Shown: positions 1 to 8,686 of the stretch, in pieces | Position numbering within the stretch: position 1 is the first letter of the stretch | Layout: each line of letters begins with the position of its first letter | Source: Mesorhizobium sp. 1M-11 | GTDB lineage: Bacteria; Pseudomonadota; Alphaproteobacteria; Rhizobiales; Rhizobiaceae | Assembly (NCBI RefSeq): GCF_001303895.1 | Contig: NZ_LJSD01000051.1 | Span: 248,001 to 312,000, forward strand | Length of the DNA stretch: 64,000 bases | Direction: 5' to 3' | Notes under the pieces: generated by a model | Database searches by the model: none | Told to the model about the DNA's origin: nothing | Seen by the model: the letters and a program-made list of their open reading frames with translations, nothing else | Made by a program: the position numbers and the translations under genes

Positions 1-744
1 ATGGCGGCAACGGCAGCCAAAGGCGAGACCGAGATCGTCAACGCCGCACGCGAACCGGAAGTGGCCGACCTCGCCGCCTGCCTGAACGCGATGGGCGCGA
101 CGATCGAAGGCGCCGGAACCCATCGCATCCTGGTCCAGGGCGGCACGGCCTGGCGCGCGGCGACGCATCACACCATCCCCGACCGCATCGAAGCGGGCAC
201 CTACGCCATTGCCGCCGCCATCACCGGCGGTCAGCTGGAGCTGACGCATGCGCGGCTGGAGCATCTCGCCTCGGTGGTACAGATCCTCGAAGCGACCGGC
301 GTCAGCGTCTGGCCCGGCGACCGCGGCCTGATCATCTCGCGCGACGGACCGCTGCGCGCCGTCGATGCCACGACCGAACCCTATCCCGGCTTTCCGACCG
401 ATTTGCAGGCGCAGTTCATGGCGCTGATGTGCTGCGCGCCGGGTGCCTCGCTGCTGCGCGAGACCGTGTTCGAAAACCGCTTCATGCATGTGCCGGAGCT
501 GATGCGGCTGGGCGCCAACATCACCTTGCAGGGAACCTCGGCGCTGGTGCGCGGGGGCACACCCCTGCGCGGCGCGCAGGTGATGGCGACCGACCTGCGC
601 GCCTCGGTCTCGCTGGTGCTGGCCGCGCTCGTCGCCGAGGGCGAAAGCATCGTCAACCGCGTCTACCATCTCGACCGCGGCTATGAGAGCCTCGACCGCA
701 AGCTGCGCATGTGCGGTGCCACCATCGAGCGGTTCCGCGAATGA
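1..744 (+). CDS. murA: UDP-N-acetylglucosamine 1-carboxyvinyltransferase (MurA family), C-terminal part
   Basis: This is the last 247 residues of a MurA-type enolpyruvyl transferase, which joins the enolpyruvyl group of PEP to UDP-GlcNAc in the first committed step of peptidoglycan synthesis in the cytoplasm. The window opens inside the gene, so the ATG at base 1 is an internal methionine. Family hallmarks seen are NAAREPEV near the start, PGFPTDLQAQF with the catalytic Asp around residue 135, and HLDRGYESLDRKL near the end, which carries the conserved Arg. The PEP-binding cysteine loop lies upstream of the window and cannot be checked. The stop overlaps the ATG of the next gene (ATGA), so it is co-translated with a sugar kinase. 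Lying in a recycling operon, it is probably a second MurA rather than the essential housekeeping copy; that is inference. Confidence 0.9.
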   Translation: MAATAAKGETEIVNAAREPEVADLAACLNAMGATIEGAGTHRILVQGGTAWRAATHHTIPDRIEAGTYAIAAAITGGQLELTHARLEHLASVVQILEATGVSVWPGDRGLIISRDGPLRAVDATTEPYPGFPTDLQAQFMALMCCAPGASLLRETVFENRFMHVPELMRLGANITLQGTSALVRGGTPLRGAQVMATDLRASVSLVLAALVAEGESIVNRVYHLDRGYESLDRKLRMCGATIERFRE

Positions 745-1619
745 AAACCGCCCCGCGATTCTATCTCGGCGTCGATGGTGGCGGTACCGGCTGCCGTGCC
801 CGCATCGAAGACGAGGCCGGCACCATCCTCGGCCAGGGTCTTTCCGGACCCGCCACGACGCGTCTCGGCATCGACACGGCCTGGGCGTCGATCGCCCGCG
901 CCTATGGGGCGGCCGCCGAAGAAGCGGGCTTCGGCGCTGCCGAATTCAAGCGTACCGCAGCCGGCATCGGCCTGGCCGGCATCGGCCGCAAGGGTGCGCT
1001 GGAAGCCTTGCAGGCGATCGAACACCCCTTTCTCGACATCGACTTCACCAGCGACGGCATGGGTGCCTGCCTCGGCGCGCATTCGGGTCTCGACGGCGCC
1101 ATCGTCATCGCCGGCACCGGGTCGATCGGGCTCGGCTTCGTCGAGGGTCAGCCTCTGCGCGTCGGCGGCTACGGCTTCCCGATCTCGGACGAAGGCAGCG
1201 GCGCCGATCTCGGACTGAAGGTGGTGCAGCTGGCGCTGCGCGCGCATGACGGGCGGCACGACCGTTCCGCGCTGCTCTCCGAGATCATGCATCGATTCCA
1301 GGACGATCCGATGGAAGCGGTGGCCTGGATGGACCGTGCCAGCGCGACCGACTATGCCGCCCTTGCCCCGACGGTGATGCGCCACGCCGACCAGGGGGAT
1401 GCCGCCGGGCGGCGCATCGTCCAGTCGGCGGCCGAACATATCGACACGCTGGTGCGCACGCTGTTCGAAAAGGGTGCCCCGCGCGTGACGCTTCTGGGCG
1501 GCCTCTCCAGTCCGCTGGAGCCCTGGCTGGCGCCGGACGTGCGGCGGCGGCTGAAGCCGGCGGACGGCGACGCCGTCTCCGGCGCCATCATCCTGGCGAG
1601 GCAACGCGCCAGACGTTGA
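741..1619 (+). CDS. BadF/BadG-type N-acetylglucosamine kinase
   Basis: A 292-residue ATPase of the BadF/BadG/BcrA family, to which N-acetylglucosamine kinases and the MurNAc/GlcNAc kinase MurK belong. The N-terminus has the phosphate-1 motif YLGVDGGGTGCRA, followed by GIGLAGIGRKG, the phosphate-2 motif VIAGTGSIGLG and SDEGSGADLG, all typical of amino-sugar kinases. The ATG at 741 overlaps the murA stop (ATGA), which fixes the start. With murQ and anmK in the same cluster, the likely role is phosphorylation of GlcNAc (or MurNAc) released from imported muropeptides, giving the 6-phosphate for the Nag pathway or MurQ. Which sugar it prefers cannot be read from the sequence. Confidence 0.82.
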   Translation: MKTAPRFYLGVDGGGTGCRARIEDEAGTILGQGLSGPATTRLGIDTAWASIARAYGAAAEEAGFGAAEFKRTAAGIGLAGIGRKGALEALQAIEHPFLDIDFTSDGMGACLGAHSGLDGAIVIAGTGSIGLGFVEGQPLRVGGYGFPISDEGSGADLGLKVVQLALRAHDGRHDRSALLSEIMHRFQDDPMEAVAWMDRASATDYAALAPTVMRHADQGDAAGRRIVQSAAEHIDTLVRTLFEKGAPRVTLLGGLSSPLEPWLAPDVRRRLKPADGDAVSGAIILARQRARR

Positions 1620-1665
1620 CAAGTGGCGCCGGCAGCAAATGAAGCCCGGTCTGAACCCTCGCGCA

Positions 1666-1946
1666 TTTGTCTGCGTTCCGGAATGGATCCCCGACACTCT
1701 TCGGTCGCTGCGCTCCCTACGAGGTCGAGGATGACGGAGGTAAAGGGCGCCTCGGCTATTCCCGAACGTCAGTGATGACGTCGATGTTCGTGGTGACGTG
1801 GGACTGCCTGGCCTAACATCGGTGATGACACTTAGTCGACGCCAGCTTACCGAAATTGACAATTAGCGCCGGCAGCAAATGAAGCCGTCATCCTCGACCT
1901 CGGAGCGACCGCAGGGAGCAGAGAGTGTCGGGGATCCATTCCGGAA
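1666..1946. repeat. Inverted pair of dispersed repeat C inside a 540-bp intergenic gap
   Basis: Two copies of a repeat with the core GGATCCCCGACACTCT face each other (about 1666-1737 and 1886-1946). Each pairs a GTCATCCTCGACCTC end with a CATTCCGGA end. A second short motif, GCCGGCAGCAAATGAAG, occurs directly at about 1629 and 1869, with a decayed third copy near 2040. No gene is seen between 1620 and 2160. The same repeat C recurs near 13270, 46941-47007 and 47132-47198, so this is a dispersed intergenic family. Confidence 0.75.
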
Positions 1947-2074
1947 CGCTGGTGGAATGTCCGAACGCCGATGCCAGCGCGCCAGGTCAAAGCAGGTGCC
2001 GGACGATATCCCCGTCACGCCGGGGTGACAATTGGCTAGGGCGCCAAATGAAGCCGTCTGCACGCTCCAAGACA

Positions 2075-2122
2075 GGAATATTCAATTCCAATCTGCATTG
2101 ACAGAAAGGAATAATGCATTCT
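2075..2122 (+). promoter_or_regulatory. Tandem dyads in front of murQ, probable repressor operator
   Basis: Two 15-bp dyads of form GGAAT-N5-ATTCY occur at 2075-2089 (GGAATATTCAATTCC) and 2108-2122 (GGAATAATGCATTCT). Their spacing is 33 bp, close to three helical turns. The second sits exactly between the -35 and -10 boxes of the murQ promoter, the usual position of a repressor site. MurQ genes are often controlled by RpiR-family sugar-phosphate regulators, but no such gene lies in the window, so the binding protein is unknown. Confidence 0.5.
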
Positions 2123-2126
2123 AAAT
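2098..2126 (+). promoter_or_regulatory. Sigma70-type promoter of the murQ operon
   Basis: TTGACA at 2098-2103, a 17-bp spacer and CTAAAT at 2121-2126 form a near-consensus housekeeping promoter. Transcription would begin near 2133, leaving a short leader before murQ. It suggests that murQ to anmK form a transcription unit separate from the murA/kinase pair upstream. Confidence 0.55.
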
Positions 2127-2186
2127 GGTTAACGGGATGCTACCGGACCGGTACTTCCCGATGTGAGCAATGCAAGGGTGAAAGCC

Positions 2187-3119
2187 GTGTCTGAAAAAGG
2201 CTTGATAACGGAGCTGGAGCGGCTGGTTTCCGAGGAGCGGAACCCGCGCACCATGGACATGGATCTCCTGCCGACGGTCGAGCTCCTGCGCAGGATCAAT
2301 GACGAAGACAAGGGCGTGGCCTACGCGGTCGAGAAGGTGATCCCCGAGATCGCCGCCAGCGTGGACCGCATCGCCGAAGCCTTCGCCAAGGGCGGCCGCC
2401 TCGTCTATATGGGCGCCGGCACCAGCGGCCGCATCGGCGTGCTGGACGCTTCCGAATGCCCGCCCACCTTCCGCGTGCCGCCGACCATGGTGGTCGGGCT
2501 GATCGCCGGGGGCTACGACGCCCTGCTGAAGGCAACCGAGGGTGCGGAGGACAGCCAGGCCAGGGGCGCCGAGGCGCTGGCCGAGATCGGCCTCACCGAC
2601 AAGGACGTCGTGGTGGGCATCGCCGCGAGCGGGCGCACGCCCTACGTCGTCGGCGGGCTCAACCATGCCAGGAAGGTCGGCGCGACCACCGTCGCGCTGT
2701 CCTGCAATCCGCATTCGGCGATCGCCGCGATCGCCGACATCGCCATCTCGCCGGTCGTCGGCCCGGAAGTGCTGACGGGCTCCACCCGCATGAAATCCGG
2801 CACCGCAGAAAAGCTGGTGCTGAACATGCTGACCACCGCCAGCATGGTGAAGATCGGCAAGACCTACCAGAACCTGATGGTCGACCTCAAAGCATCCAAC
2901 AAGAAGCTGGTGGCGCGTGCCGCGCGCATCGTCATGCAGGCGACCGACTGCACGCTGGAGGAAGCCGAAGCGGCCCTTGCCCAGACCCACAATGACGTGA
3001 AACTGGCGATCCTCGTCACAATGACGGGGATGAACCCTGCCGAGGCGCGGTTTGCGCTGGAAGGTGCGGGGGGCTTCCTGCGAAAAGCGATCGAGCACAA
3101 CGGGGCCTCGCCCATGTAG
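2187..3119 (+). CDS. murQ: N-acetylmuramic acid 6-phosphate etherase MurQ
   Basis: MurQ cleaves the lactyl ether of MurNAc-6-P to give GlcNAc-6-P and D-lactate in the cytoplasm. The protein aligns along its length with the E. coli enzyme (298 aa): RRINDEDKGVAYAVE, the SIS-domain phosphosugar site YMGAGTSGRIGVLDASECPP with the catalytic Glu, AEDSQ, VGIAASGRTPYV and TGSTRMKSGTAEKLVLNM. The GTG at 2187 is chosen because AAGGGTG lies at the right distance; a GTG at 2163 in the same frame would add 8 residues but has no clear ribosome site. It precedes a peptide-type ABC importer and anmK, so its substrate probably comes from anhydro-MurNAc phosphorylated by AnmK. Confidence 0.93.
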   Translation: MSEKGLITELERLVSEERNPRTMDMDLLPTVELLRRINDEDKGVAYAVEKVIPEIAASVDRIAEAFAKGGRLVYMGAGTSGRIGVLDASECPPTFRVPPTMVVGLIAGGYDALLKATEGAEDSQARGAEALAEIGLTDKDVVVGIAASGRTPYVVGGLNHARKVGATTVALSCNPHSAIAAIADIAISPVVGPEVLTGSTRMKSGTAEKLVLNMLTTASMVKIGKTYQNLMVDLKASNKKLVARAARIVMQATDCTLEEAEAALAQTHNDVKLAILVTMTGMNPAEARFALEGAGGFLRKAIEHNGASPM

Positions 3120-3165
3120 GGGCGGGCAAGAAGATCGGCCAACAAGAACGACAAGGGAGGATGAC

Positions 3166-4683
3166 ATGAGCAATCGACTAACGCGCCTCACGGGTTTAGC
3201 TCTAGCCGCCATGCTGAGCGCGACGGCACTCGCCGGCACCGCCGACGCGGCCAAGCTGCGCATGGCCTGGGCGCAGGATGCGACCGGCCTCGACCCGCAC
3301 AAGCAGACCGCGTTCTCGTCGCTGCGCCTGCTCGAACTCATCTACGAGCCGCTGGTGCGGCTCGATGCCGACCTGCAGATCGTGCCGGGCATCGCCAAGA
3401 GCTGGCAATTCTCCGCCGACGCCAAGGAGCTGACGTTCAAGCTCGACCCCAAGGCGAAATTCCAGAACGACGCCACCGTCACGCCGGCGGATGTGAAGGC
3501 ATCCTTCGAGCGCATCCTCGACGAGAAGACGGGTGCGGCCAACCGCGCCAACTACCTGTCGATCGCCAGCATCGAAACGCCGGATGCCGAAACCGTCGTC
3601 TTCAAGCTGTCGCAGCCCGATGCGCCGATCCTGACGGCGATGACCGACACCAATTCGGCAATCGTCCCGGCGAGCGAAATCCAGGCCGGCACCATCGGCA
3701 CCAAGGCGGTCGGTTCCGGTCCGTTCAAGCTGGAACGCTGGGACCCGAACTCCAAGGAAGTGCTGGTTGCCAACAAGGATTGGGCCGGCGGCCCGACGGG
3801 GCTGGAAGGCATCGAAATCAGCGTGCTGCCAGATGAGACCGCGATCCTGGCGGCGATGCGCACCGGACAGATCGACTTCGCGCTGCTCAACGACCCGCTG
3901 ATCGCCACGCTGGTGCCGAACGAGCCCAAGCTGCAGCTCAACCGCGCGCCGGTGCTGGCCTATCACGTGCTGCAGCTCAACCCGGCGCGCAAGCCGATGA
4001 ACGAGCTTGCCGTGCGCCAGGCGATCTCCTGCGCCGTCGACCGACAGGCCGTCCTCGACACGGCCTCGCTCGGCGAAGGCAAGGTGACCGGCCCGCTGAC
4101 CATGCCCTTCTTCGCGTCCGACCCGAACTCGCTGTTCTGCTACCAGCGCGACGTCGAGAAGGCCAAGAAGCTGATGGCCGACGCCGGCATGGCCGATGGC
4201 TTCACCGCGACGGTGATCGCCGCCACAGGCGAGCCGCCGACGGCAGCGGCCGAAGCGCAGGTGCTGCAGTCACAGCTCGCCGAAATCGGCGTGAAGCTCG
4301 ACATCAAGATGATGGAGCTCAACGTCTATGTCGACACCTGGCTGAAGGGCGACTTCGACATGGCCGTGGCGCTGAACGGCGGACGGCCCGATCCCTACAC
4401 CATGTACAACCGCTACTGGACGAAGAACGGCAATCTGCAGAAGGTCTCCAACTTCGCCGACGATGCGCTGGACAAGGCGCTGCAGGAAGGCCGGGCCGAG
4501 ACCGACCGCGACAAGCGCAAGGCGATCTTCACCGACTTCGAGAAGCAGCTCGCCGAGAAGTCGCCCTGGGTATGGCTCTACACCTCCTATGGCTATACGG
4601 CGCAGCAGAAGAACGTGAAGGGCTTCGTGCCGATGCCGACCGGCTCGCTGGCCAGTCTCGGCAAGGTGACCATCGGAGAATGA
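3166..4683 (+). CDS. Family 5 periplasmic binding protein, probable muropeptide receptor
   Basis: A 505-residue extracellular solute-binding protein of the DppA/OppA type. Residues 1-28 form a Sec signal peptide (basic start, LALAAMLSATALAG, cleavage after ADA). The mature start KLRMAWAQDATGLDPHKQ and the YEPLVRLDADLQIVPGIAKSW segment are typical of peptide/nickel receptors. The ATG at 3166 follows a perfect AAGGGAGG at 3153-3160; the frame is open upstream into murQ, but that part is not family-like. It lies 46 bp after murQ and ahead of matching permease and ATPase genes. Family 5 receptors bind peptides, sugars or metals; the murQ/anmK context makes a MurNAc-containing muropeptide the likely ligand, which is inference. 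Confidence 0.85.
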   Translation: MSNRLTRLTGLALAAMLSATALAGTADAAKLRMAWAQDATGLDPHKQTAFSSLRLLELIYEPLVRLDADLQIVPGIAKSWQFSADAKELTFKLDPKAKFQNDATVTPADVKASFERILDEKTGAANRANYLSIASIETPDAETVVFKLSQPDAPILTAMTDTNSAIVPASEIQAGTIGTKAVGSGPFKLERWDPNSKEVLVANKDWAGGPTGLEGIEISVLPDETAILAAMRTGQIDFALLNDPLIATLVPNEPKLQLNRAPVLAYHVLQLNPARKPMNELAVRQAISCAVDRQAVLDTASLGEGKVTGPLTMPFFASDPNSLFCYQRDVEKAKKLMADAGMADGFTATVIAATGEPPTAAAEAQVLQSQLAEIGVKLDIKMMELNVYVDTWLKGDFDMAVALNGGRPDPYTMYNRYWTKNGNLQKVSNFADDALDKALQEGRAETDRDKRKAIFTDFEKQLAEKSPWVWLYTSYGYTAQQKNVKGFVPMPTGSLASLGKVTIGE

Positions 4684-4823
4684 TCGCCGGCAGCGGGAAG
4701 GGCAATCGGGTGAGGAGGCGCGTACCTCCTCTCCTTTGCCCTCTCCGCCTCGCACTGGCGGCGGTGAAGCCGCCGTGGGCGACGCACCTCTCCCCATTTC
4801 ATCAAGGCAATCGCGTATGAGTT

Positions 4824-4983
4824 CCCCCTCTCCGTCTCGGGCTTCGCCCGATCCACCTCTCCCCCGCCTTCGGCAGGGGCGAGGAACCGCAGTTGCGGCG
4901 CCGGCATCTATCCAGCTTGGGGTTCCTCGCCCCCGTGAAGCGGGGGAGAGGTGGATCGGGCGAAGCCCGAGACGGAGAGGGGG
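4824..4983. repeat. Long palindromic repeat A, copy 1 (inside the transporter operon)
   Basis: A 160-bp imperfect palindrome whose outer arms begin CCCCCTCTCCGTCTCGGGC and return as its complement, with inner arms built on ACCTCTCCCCC and GGCGAGGAACC. RNA from either strand would fold into a long hairpin. It fills most of the 417-bp gap between the binding-protein gene and the first permease; no gene was found there. Other copies lie at 20191-20363, 26927-27085 and 32803-32959. Confidence 0.85.
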
Positions 4984-5100
4984 TGTTGCAACGCCACATG
5001 CGACAGCCCTCCCCCGCGACCGCCCCAGAGGCATCCACCACCTCGACACCGATGCTCCCGGCAAAGGGGCCCGGTTCCAAAGTCGATACAGGGGCAACCC

Positions 5101-6060
5101 GTGAACTATCTGATACGGCGCCTTGCAGCCTTTCCCCTGGTCCTGATCGGGGTCTCGATCGTGGTCTTCGTGGCCATCCGCCTCGTACCGGGCGATGCGA
5201 TCACGGCGATGCTGGGCACCGAAGCCGGCCTGCTGACGCCGCAGCAGCGTGAATCGCTCGCCGTCTATTTCGGCATCGACCAACCCTGGCCGGTGCAGTA
5301 CTGGCACTGGTTCACCGGCCTGTTCTCCGGCAACCTCGGCATTTCGGCAACCTACGGTAAGCCGGTGCTGAGGGTCATCCTCGAGCATTTCCCGCTGACG
5401 CTGGAGCTGGCGCTGCTGTCGATGCTGATCGCGCTGGCGATCGGCGTGCCGGCCGGCGTCTTTGCCGCCACGCGCAACGAGCGCCCGGCCGATCTTTCGG
5501 TGCGCGTCGCCGCGATGATCGGCCAGTCGACGCCGAGCTTCGTCGTCGGCCTGGTGCTCATCTACATCCTGTCGGCGGGCTTCGGCGTGCTGCCGACGAT
5601 GGGCGCCTTCACGCCGCTGTGGCAGGATCCGCTGCAGAACCTCGGCCAGATGATCCTGCCGGCGATCACGCTGGGCTTCGCCTTCGCGGCGTCGGTGACA
5701 CGCGTGTCGCGCTCGGCCATGCTCGACGTGCTGAGCGACGACTATGTGCGCACGGCACGCGCCAAGGGCACGCCGGAGCGGCGCGTGATCTGGCGGCACG
5801 CCTTGCCGAATGCGCTGGTGCCGGTGGTGACGCTGAGCGGCATCGAATTCGGCTACCTGCTCGGTGGGGCGGTCATCGTCGAACAGATCTACGCGCTGCC
5901 CGGCCTCGGCCGCATGGTGCTGGAGGCGATCCAGCAGCGCGACTATGCGCTGGTGCAGGGTTCGGTGCTGTTCGTCGCCCTCAACTTCATGATCGTGAAC
6001 CTTCTGGTCGACCTCGCCTATGTGGCGCTTGACCCACGCATCCGCCTGGAGGGCCGGTGA
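5101..6060 (+). CDS. DppB/OppB-type ABC transporter permease
   Basis: A 319-residue inner-membrane permease of the binding-protein-dependent peptide class. It starts with the family signature YLIRRLAAFPLVLIGVSIVV (first membrane segment) and RLVPGDA, and carries the cytoplasmic EAA loop (YVRTARAKGTPERRVIWRHA) that docks on the ATPase. The C-terminus DLAYVALDPRIRLEG is standard for DppB homologues. The GTG at 5101 is the start that gives the family length; upstream sequence in frame belongs to the repeat A palindrome. The stop overlaps the next permease start. It would form the heterodimeric channel with the following gene. Confidence 0.88.
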   Translation: MNYLIRRLAAFPLVLIGVSIVVFVAIRLVPGDAITAMLGTEAGLLTPQQRESLAVYFGIDQPWPVQYWHWFTGLFSGNLGISATYGKPVLRVILEHFPLTLELALLSMLIALAIGVPAGVFAATRNERPADLSVRVAAMIGQSTPSFVVGLVLIYILSAGFGVLPTMGAFTPLWQDPLQNLGQMILPAITLGFAFAASVTRVSRSAMLDVLSDDYVRTARAKGTPERRVIWRHALPNALVPVVTLSGIEFGYLLGGAVIVEQIYALPGLGRMVLEAIQQRDYALVQGSVLFVALNFMIVNLLVDLAYVALDPRIRLEGR

Positions 6061-6893
6061 TGGGCATGGTCAAGGCCGTCTTCGCGCATCCGAGCGGCCG
6101 CATCGGCGGCGTGATCGTGCTCGTCTATCTCGTCATTGCCCTGCTCGGCGCGTTCGGCCTCACCCCGCACGATCCGCTGATGCAGTACCGCATCGTGCGG
6201 CTGCACGGGCCTTCGGCCTCGCACTGGATGGGTACGGATTTGTTCGGCCGCGACGTCGCCAGCCGCCTCATGAAAGGCATCGGCCAGTCCTTCACCGTCG
6301 CCTTCTTCTCGGTCGCCGCCGCGGCGCTCGCCGGCACGGTGCTCGGCCTGACGGCGGCCTGGTACGGCAGGCGCTGGGACACGGTCCTGATGCGGCTGAT
6401 GGATGTGCTGCTGGCTTTCCCGGCGATCCTGCTGGCGCTGCTGGTGGTGACGATCATCGGCCCCGGCACCTGGACCAGCGTGATGGCGATCGCCATCGTC
6501 TATACGCCGATCTTCACGCGCGTCGTGCGCGGCCCCGCTTTGTCGCTCAAGACACGCGACTTCGTCGACGCGGCGCGCACCTTCGGCTCGAGCCGCTTCT
6601 ACATCCTGACCCGGCACCTGCTGCTCAATCTCGTCGCGCCGCTGACCGTGCAGGTGACGCTGGCGCTGGCCTGGGCGCTGCTGACGGAGGCCGGCCTCTC
6701 CTTCCTCGGCCTGGGCACCCAGCCGCCAACCTCGTCGCTCGGCCTGATGCTGAGCGACAGCCGCAACCTGATGGAGCAGGCGCCCTGGCTGCTCGCCTTC
6801 CCGGCGCTGGCGATCATGCTCTCCATCCTCGGCTTCAACCTGCTGGGGGACGCGCTGCGCGACATCCTCGACCCCAAGACGAGGAGGGCGTGA
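6060..6893 (+). CDS. DppC/OppC-type ABC transporter permease
   Basis: A 277-residue partner permease. The N-terminal segment followed by GTDLFGRDVASRLMKG is the DppC hallmark. The EAA loop lies around FVDAARTFGSSRFYILTRHLL, and the end NLLGDALRDILDPKTRR is typical. The ATG at 6060 overlaps the preceding stop (GTGATG), so translation is coupled; a GTG three bases earlier is possible. About five to six membrane segments are visible. The ATPase gene begins two bases after its stop. Confidence 0.88.
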   Translation: MGMVKAVFAHPSGRIGGVIVLVYLVIALLGAFGLTPHDPLMQYRIVRLHGPSASHWMGTDLFGRDVASRLMKGIGQSFTVAFFSVAAAALAGTVLGLTAAWYGRRWDTVLMRLMDVLLAFPAILLALLVVTIIGPGTWTSVMAIAIVYTPIFTRVVRGPALSLKTRDFVDAARTFGSSRFYILTRHLLLNLVAPLTVQVTLALAWALLTEAGLSFLGLGTQPPTSSLGLMLSDSRNLMEQAPWLLAFPALAIMLSILGFNLLGDALRDILDPKTRRA

Positions 6894-6895
6894 GG

Positions 6896-8686
6896 ATGGC
6901 GCAGACGAAACCGATCCTTTCGGTCCGCGACCTGCATGTGAGTTTCGGCCGCGGCAGCGATGCCAAGGAAGTCGTGCACGGCATTAACTTCGAGCTCGGT
7001 GTCGGCGAGGTGCTTGCCATCGTCGGCGAAAGCGGCTCGGGCAAATCCGTCACCGCGCTCTCGACCAACCGGCTGATCGACTATGCCGGCGGGCGCATCA
7101 CCGGCGGCACGATCGAACTCACGCGCGCCGACGGCAGCATCATCGATATCGGTACCGCCGACACACGCGAATTGACCAAGATCCGCGGCGCCGAGATCGG
7201 CGTCATCTTCCAGGAGCCGATGACCTCGCTGAACCCGGTACTCACCATCGGCAGCCAGATCGAGGAGGCGTTCCAGCTGCATCGCGGTCTGAGCGGCAGG
7301 CAGGCCAGGGCCGCGGCGCGTGAAGCGCTGGAGCGTGTCCGCATCCCCGATGCCGAGCGCCGGCTGGTGGCGACGCCGGACCAGCTTTCCGGCGGCATGC
7401 TGCAGCGGGTGATGATCGCCATGGCGCTGGCCTGCAACCCGCGCCTGCTGATCGCCGACGAGCCGACCACCGCGCTCGACGTCACGGTGCAGGCGCAGAT
7501 CATGGCGCTGCTGGCGGAGCTCAGACGCGAAACCGGCATGTCGATGATCTTCATCAGCCACGACATCGGGCTGGTGGCCGGCATAGCCGACCGCGTGATG
7601 GTGATGCAGGATGGCCGCGCCGTCGAACAGGGCGAGTTGAGCCAGATCCTCGACCATCCCCAGCACCCCTACACGAAACATCTGCTGCACGCCGTGCCGC
7701 ATTTTTCCGGCGGCAGCGCGGCGCGGACGGATGGCACGCGCACGCAAGCCGGGGAGAAATCCGAAGCGGCCAGGCCGACGCTGCCCAAACCGACGCTAAA
7801 GGTCGACGACCTCGTCGTGCGCTACCCCATGAAGAGCGGCTGGCTCGGCCGGCCCTTCGGCGCGGTGCATGCGGTGGACGGTGTCGGCTTCGAGCTGATG
7901 ACGGGCGAGACGCTGGCGATCGTCGGCGAAAGCGGTTCGGGCAAATCGACCACGGCGCGCGCCGTGCTCGGCCTCGTCTCGCCGACGCGCGGCGCCTTCA
8001 CCGTCGACGCGCATGCGGCCAGGCAAAGCCGCCTGCCGGTGCAGATGGTGTTCCAGAATCCCTACGCCTCGCTCAACCCGCGCCTCAGCGTCGAGCAGAT
8101 CCTGGCCGAGCCGGTGATCGCCGCCGGCCAGCGCATCGACGCCGCCGTCCGCGACAGGATGGCGGCGCTGCTGAAACGCGTCGGCCTGCCGCAGGACAGC
8201 CTGACGCGCTATCCGCACCAGTTCTCCGGCGGCCAGCGCCAGCGGCTGTGCATCGCGCGCGCGCTGATGCTAAACCCTTCGGTCGTGGTGCTGGACGAGG
8301 CGGTATCGGCGCTCGACGTGTCGGTGCAGGCGCGCGTGCTCGAACTCCTGGTCGACCTGCAGCGCGAATACGGTCTTGCCTATCTGTTCATTTCGCACGA
8401 CATGGCGGTGGTGGAACGGATCGCACATCGTGTCGCCGTGATGTTCGCCGGCCAGATCGTCGAGATCGGCGACGCCAGATCGGTGCTGTCGAACCCCCGG
8501 CATCCCTACACCAGGAAGCTGATCGAGGCGGTGCCGACGATTGACCGGCGCCGGCAGCATTTCGAGCTGGACACAAGGCAGGTGCCTTCGCTGGTGCGGC
8601 CGCTCGGCTATGAACCGGCGCCGGCGAACTGGCTTCAGTTCGGGCACGACCACAAGGTGCGCGCCGAGGGAGAATTGCAAGGATGA
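6896..8686 (+). CDS. Fused double ABC ATPase of the peptide importer
   Basis: A 596-residue protein holding two complete ATP-binding domains of the DppD and DppF types in one chain, as in YejF. Domain 1 has Walker A GESGSGKS at about 44-51, signature LSGGMLQRV and Walker B LLIADEP. Domain 2 has Walker A GESGSGKS at about 345, signature FSGGQRQRL and Walker B VVVLDEA. Each domain ends with the oligopeptide C-terminal segment (HPQHPYTKHLL, NPRHPYTRKLI). The ATG at 6896 follows the permease stop with a GAGG ribosome site. In Agrobacterium a YejBEF importer with a dedicated receptor serves peptidoglycan recycling; the same role is likely here given murQ and anmK. Confidence 0.9.
   Translation: MAQTKPILSVRDLHVSFGRGSDAKEVVHGINFELGVGEVLAIVGESGSGKSVTALSTNRLIDYAGGRITGGTIELTRADGSIIDIGTADTRELTKIRGAEIGVIFQEPMTSLNPVLTIGSQIEEAFQLHRGLSGRQARAAAREALERVRIPDAERRLVATPDQLSGGMLQRVMIAMALACNPRLLIADEPTTALDVTVQAQIMALLAELRRETGMSMIFISHDIGLVAGIADRVMVMQDGRAVEQGELSQILDHPQHPYTKHLLHAVPHFSGGSAARTDGTRTQAGEKSEAARPTLPKPTLKVDDLVVRYPMKSGWLGRPFGAVHAVDGVGFELMTGETLAIVGESGSGKSTTARAVLGLVSPTRGAFTVDAHAARQSRLPVQMVFQNPYASLNPRLSVEQILAEPVIAAGQRIDAAVRDRMAALLKRVGLPQDSLTRYPHQFSGGQRQRLCIARALMLNPSVVVLDEAVSALDVSVQARVLELLVDLQREYGLAYLFISHDMAVVERIAHRVAVMFAGQIVEIGDARSVLSNPRHPYTRKLIEAVPTIDRRRQHFELDTRQVPSLVRPLGYEPAPANWLQFGHDHKVRAEGELQG

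Noticed and set aside
681..1862. A 393-codon minus-strand frame over the kinase gene
   Set aside because: The kinase on the plus strand has full family motifs and an ATGA overlap with murA; the reverse frame has none.
4593..5252. Several frames of 80-120 codons across the repeat A palindrome
   Set aside because: They read through a palindrome in both directions, giving mirror-like peptides; the same happens at every copy of the repeat.
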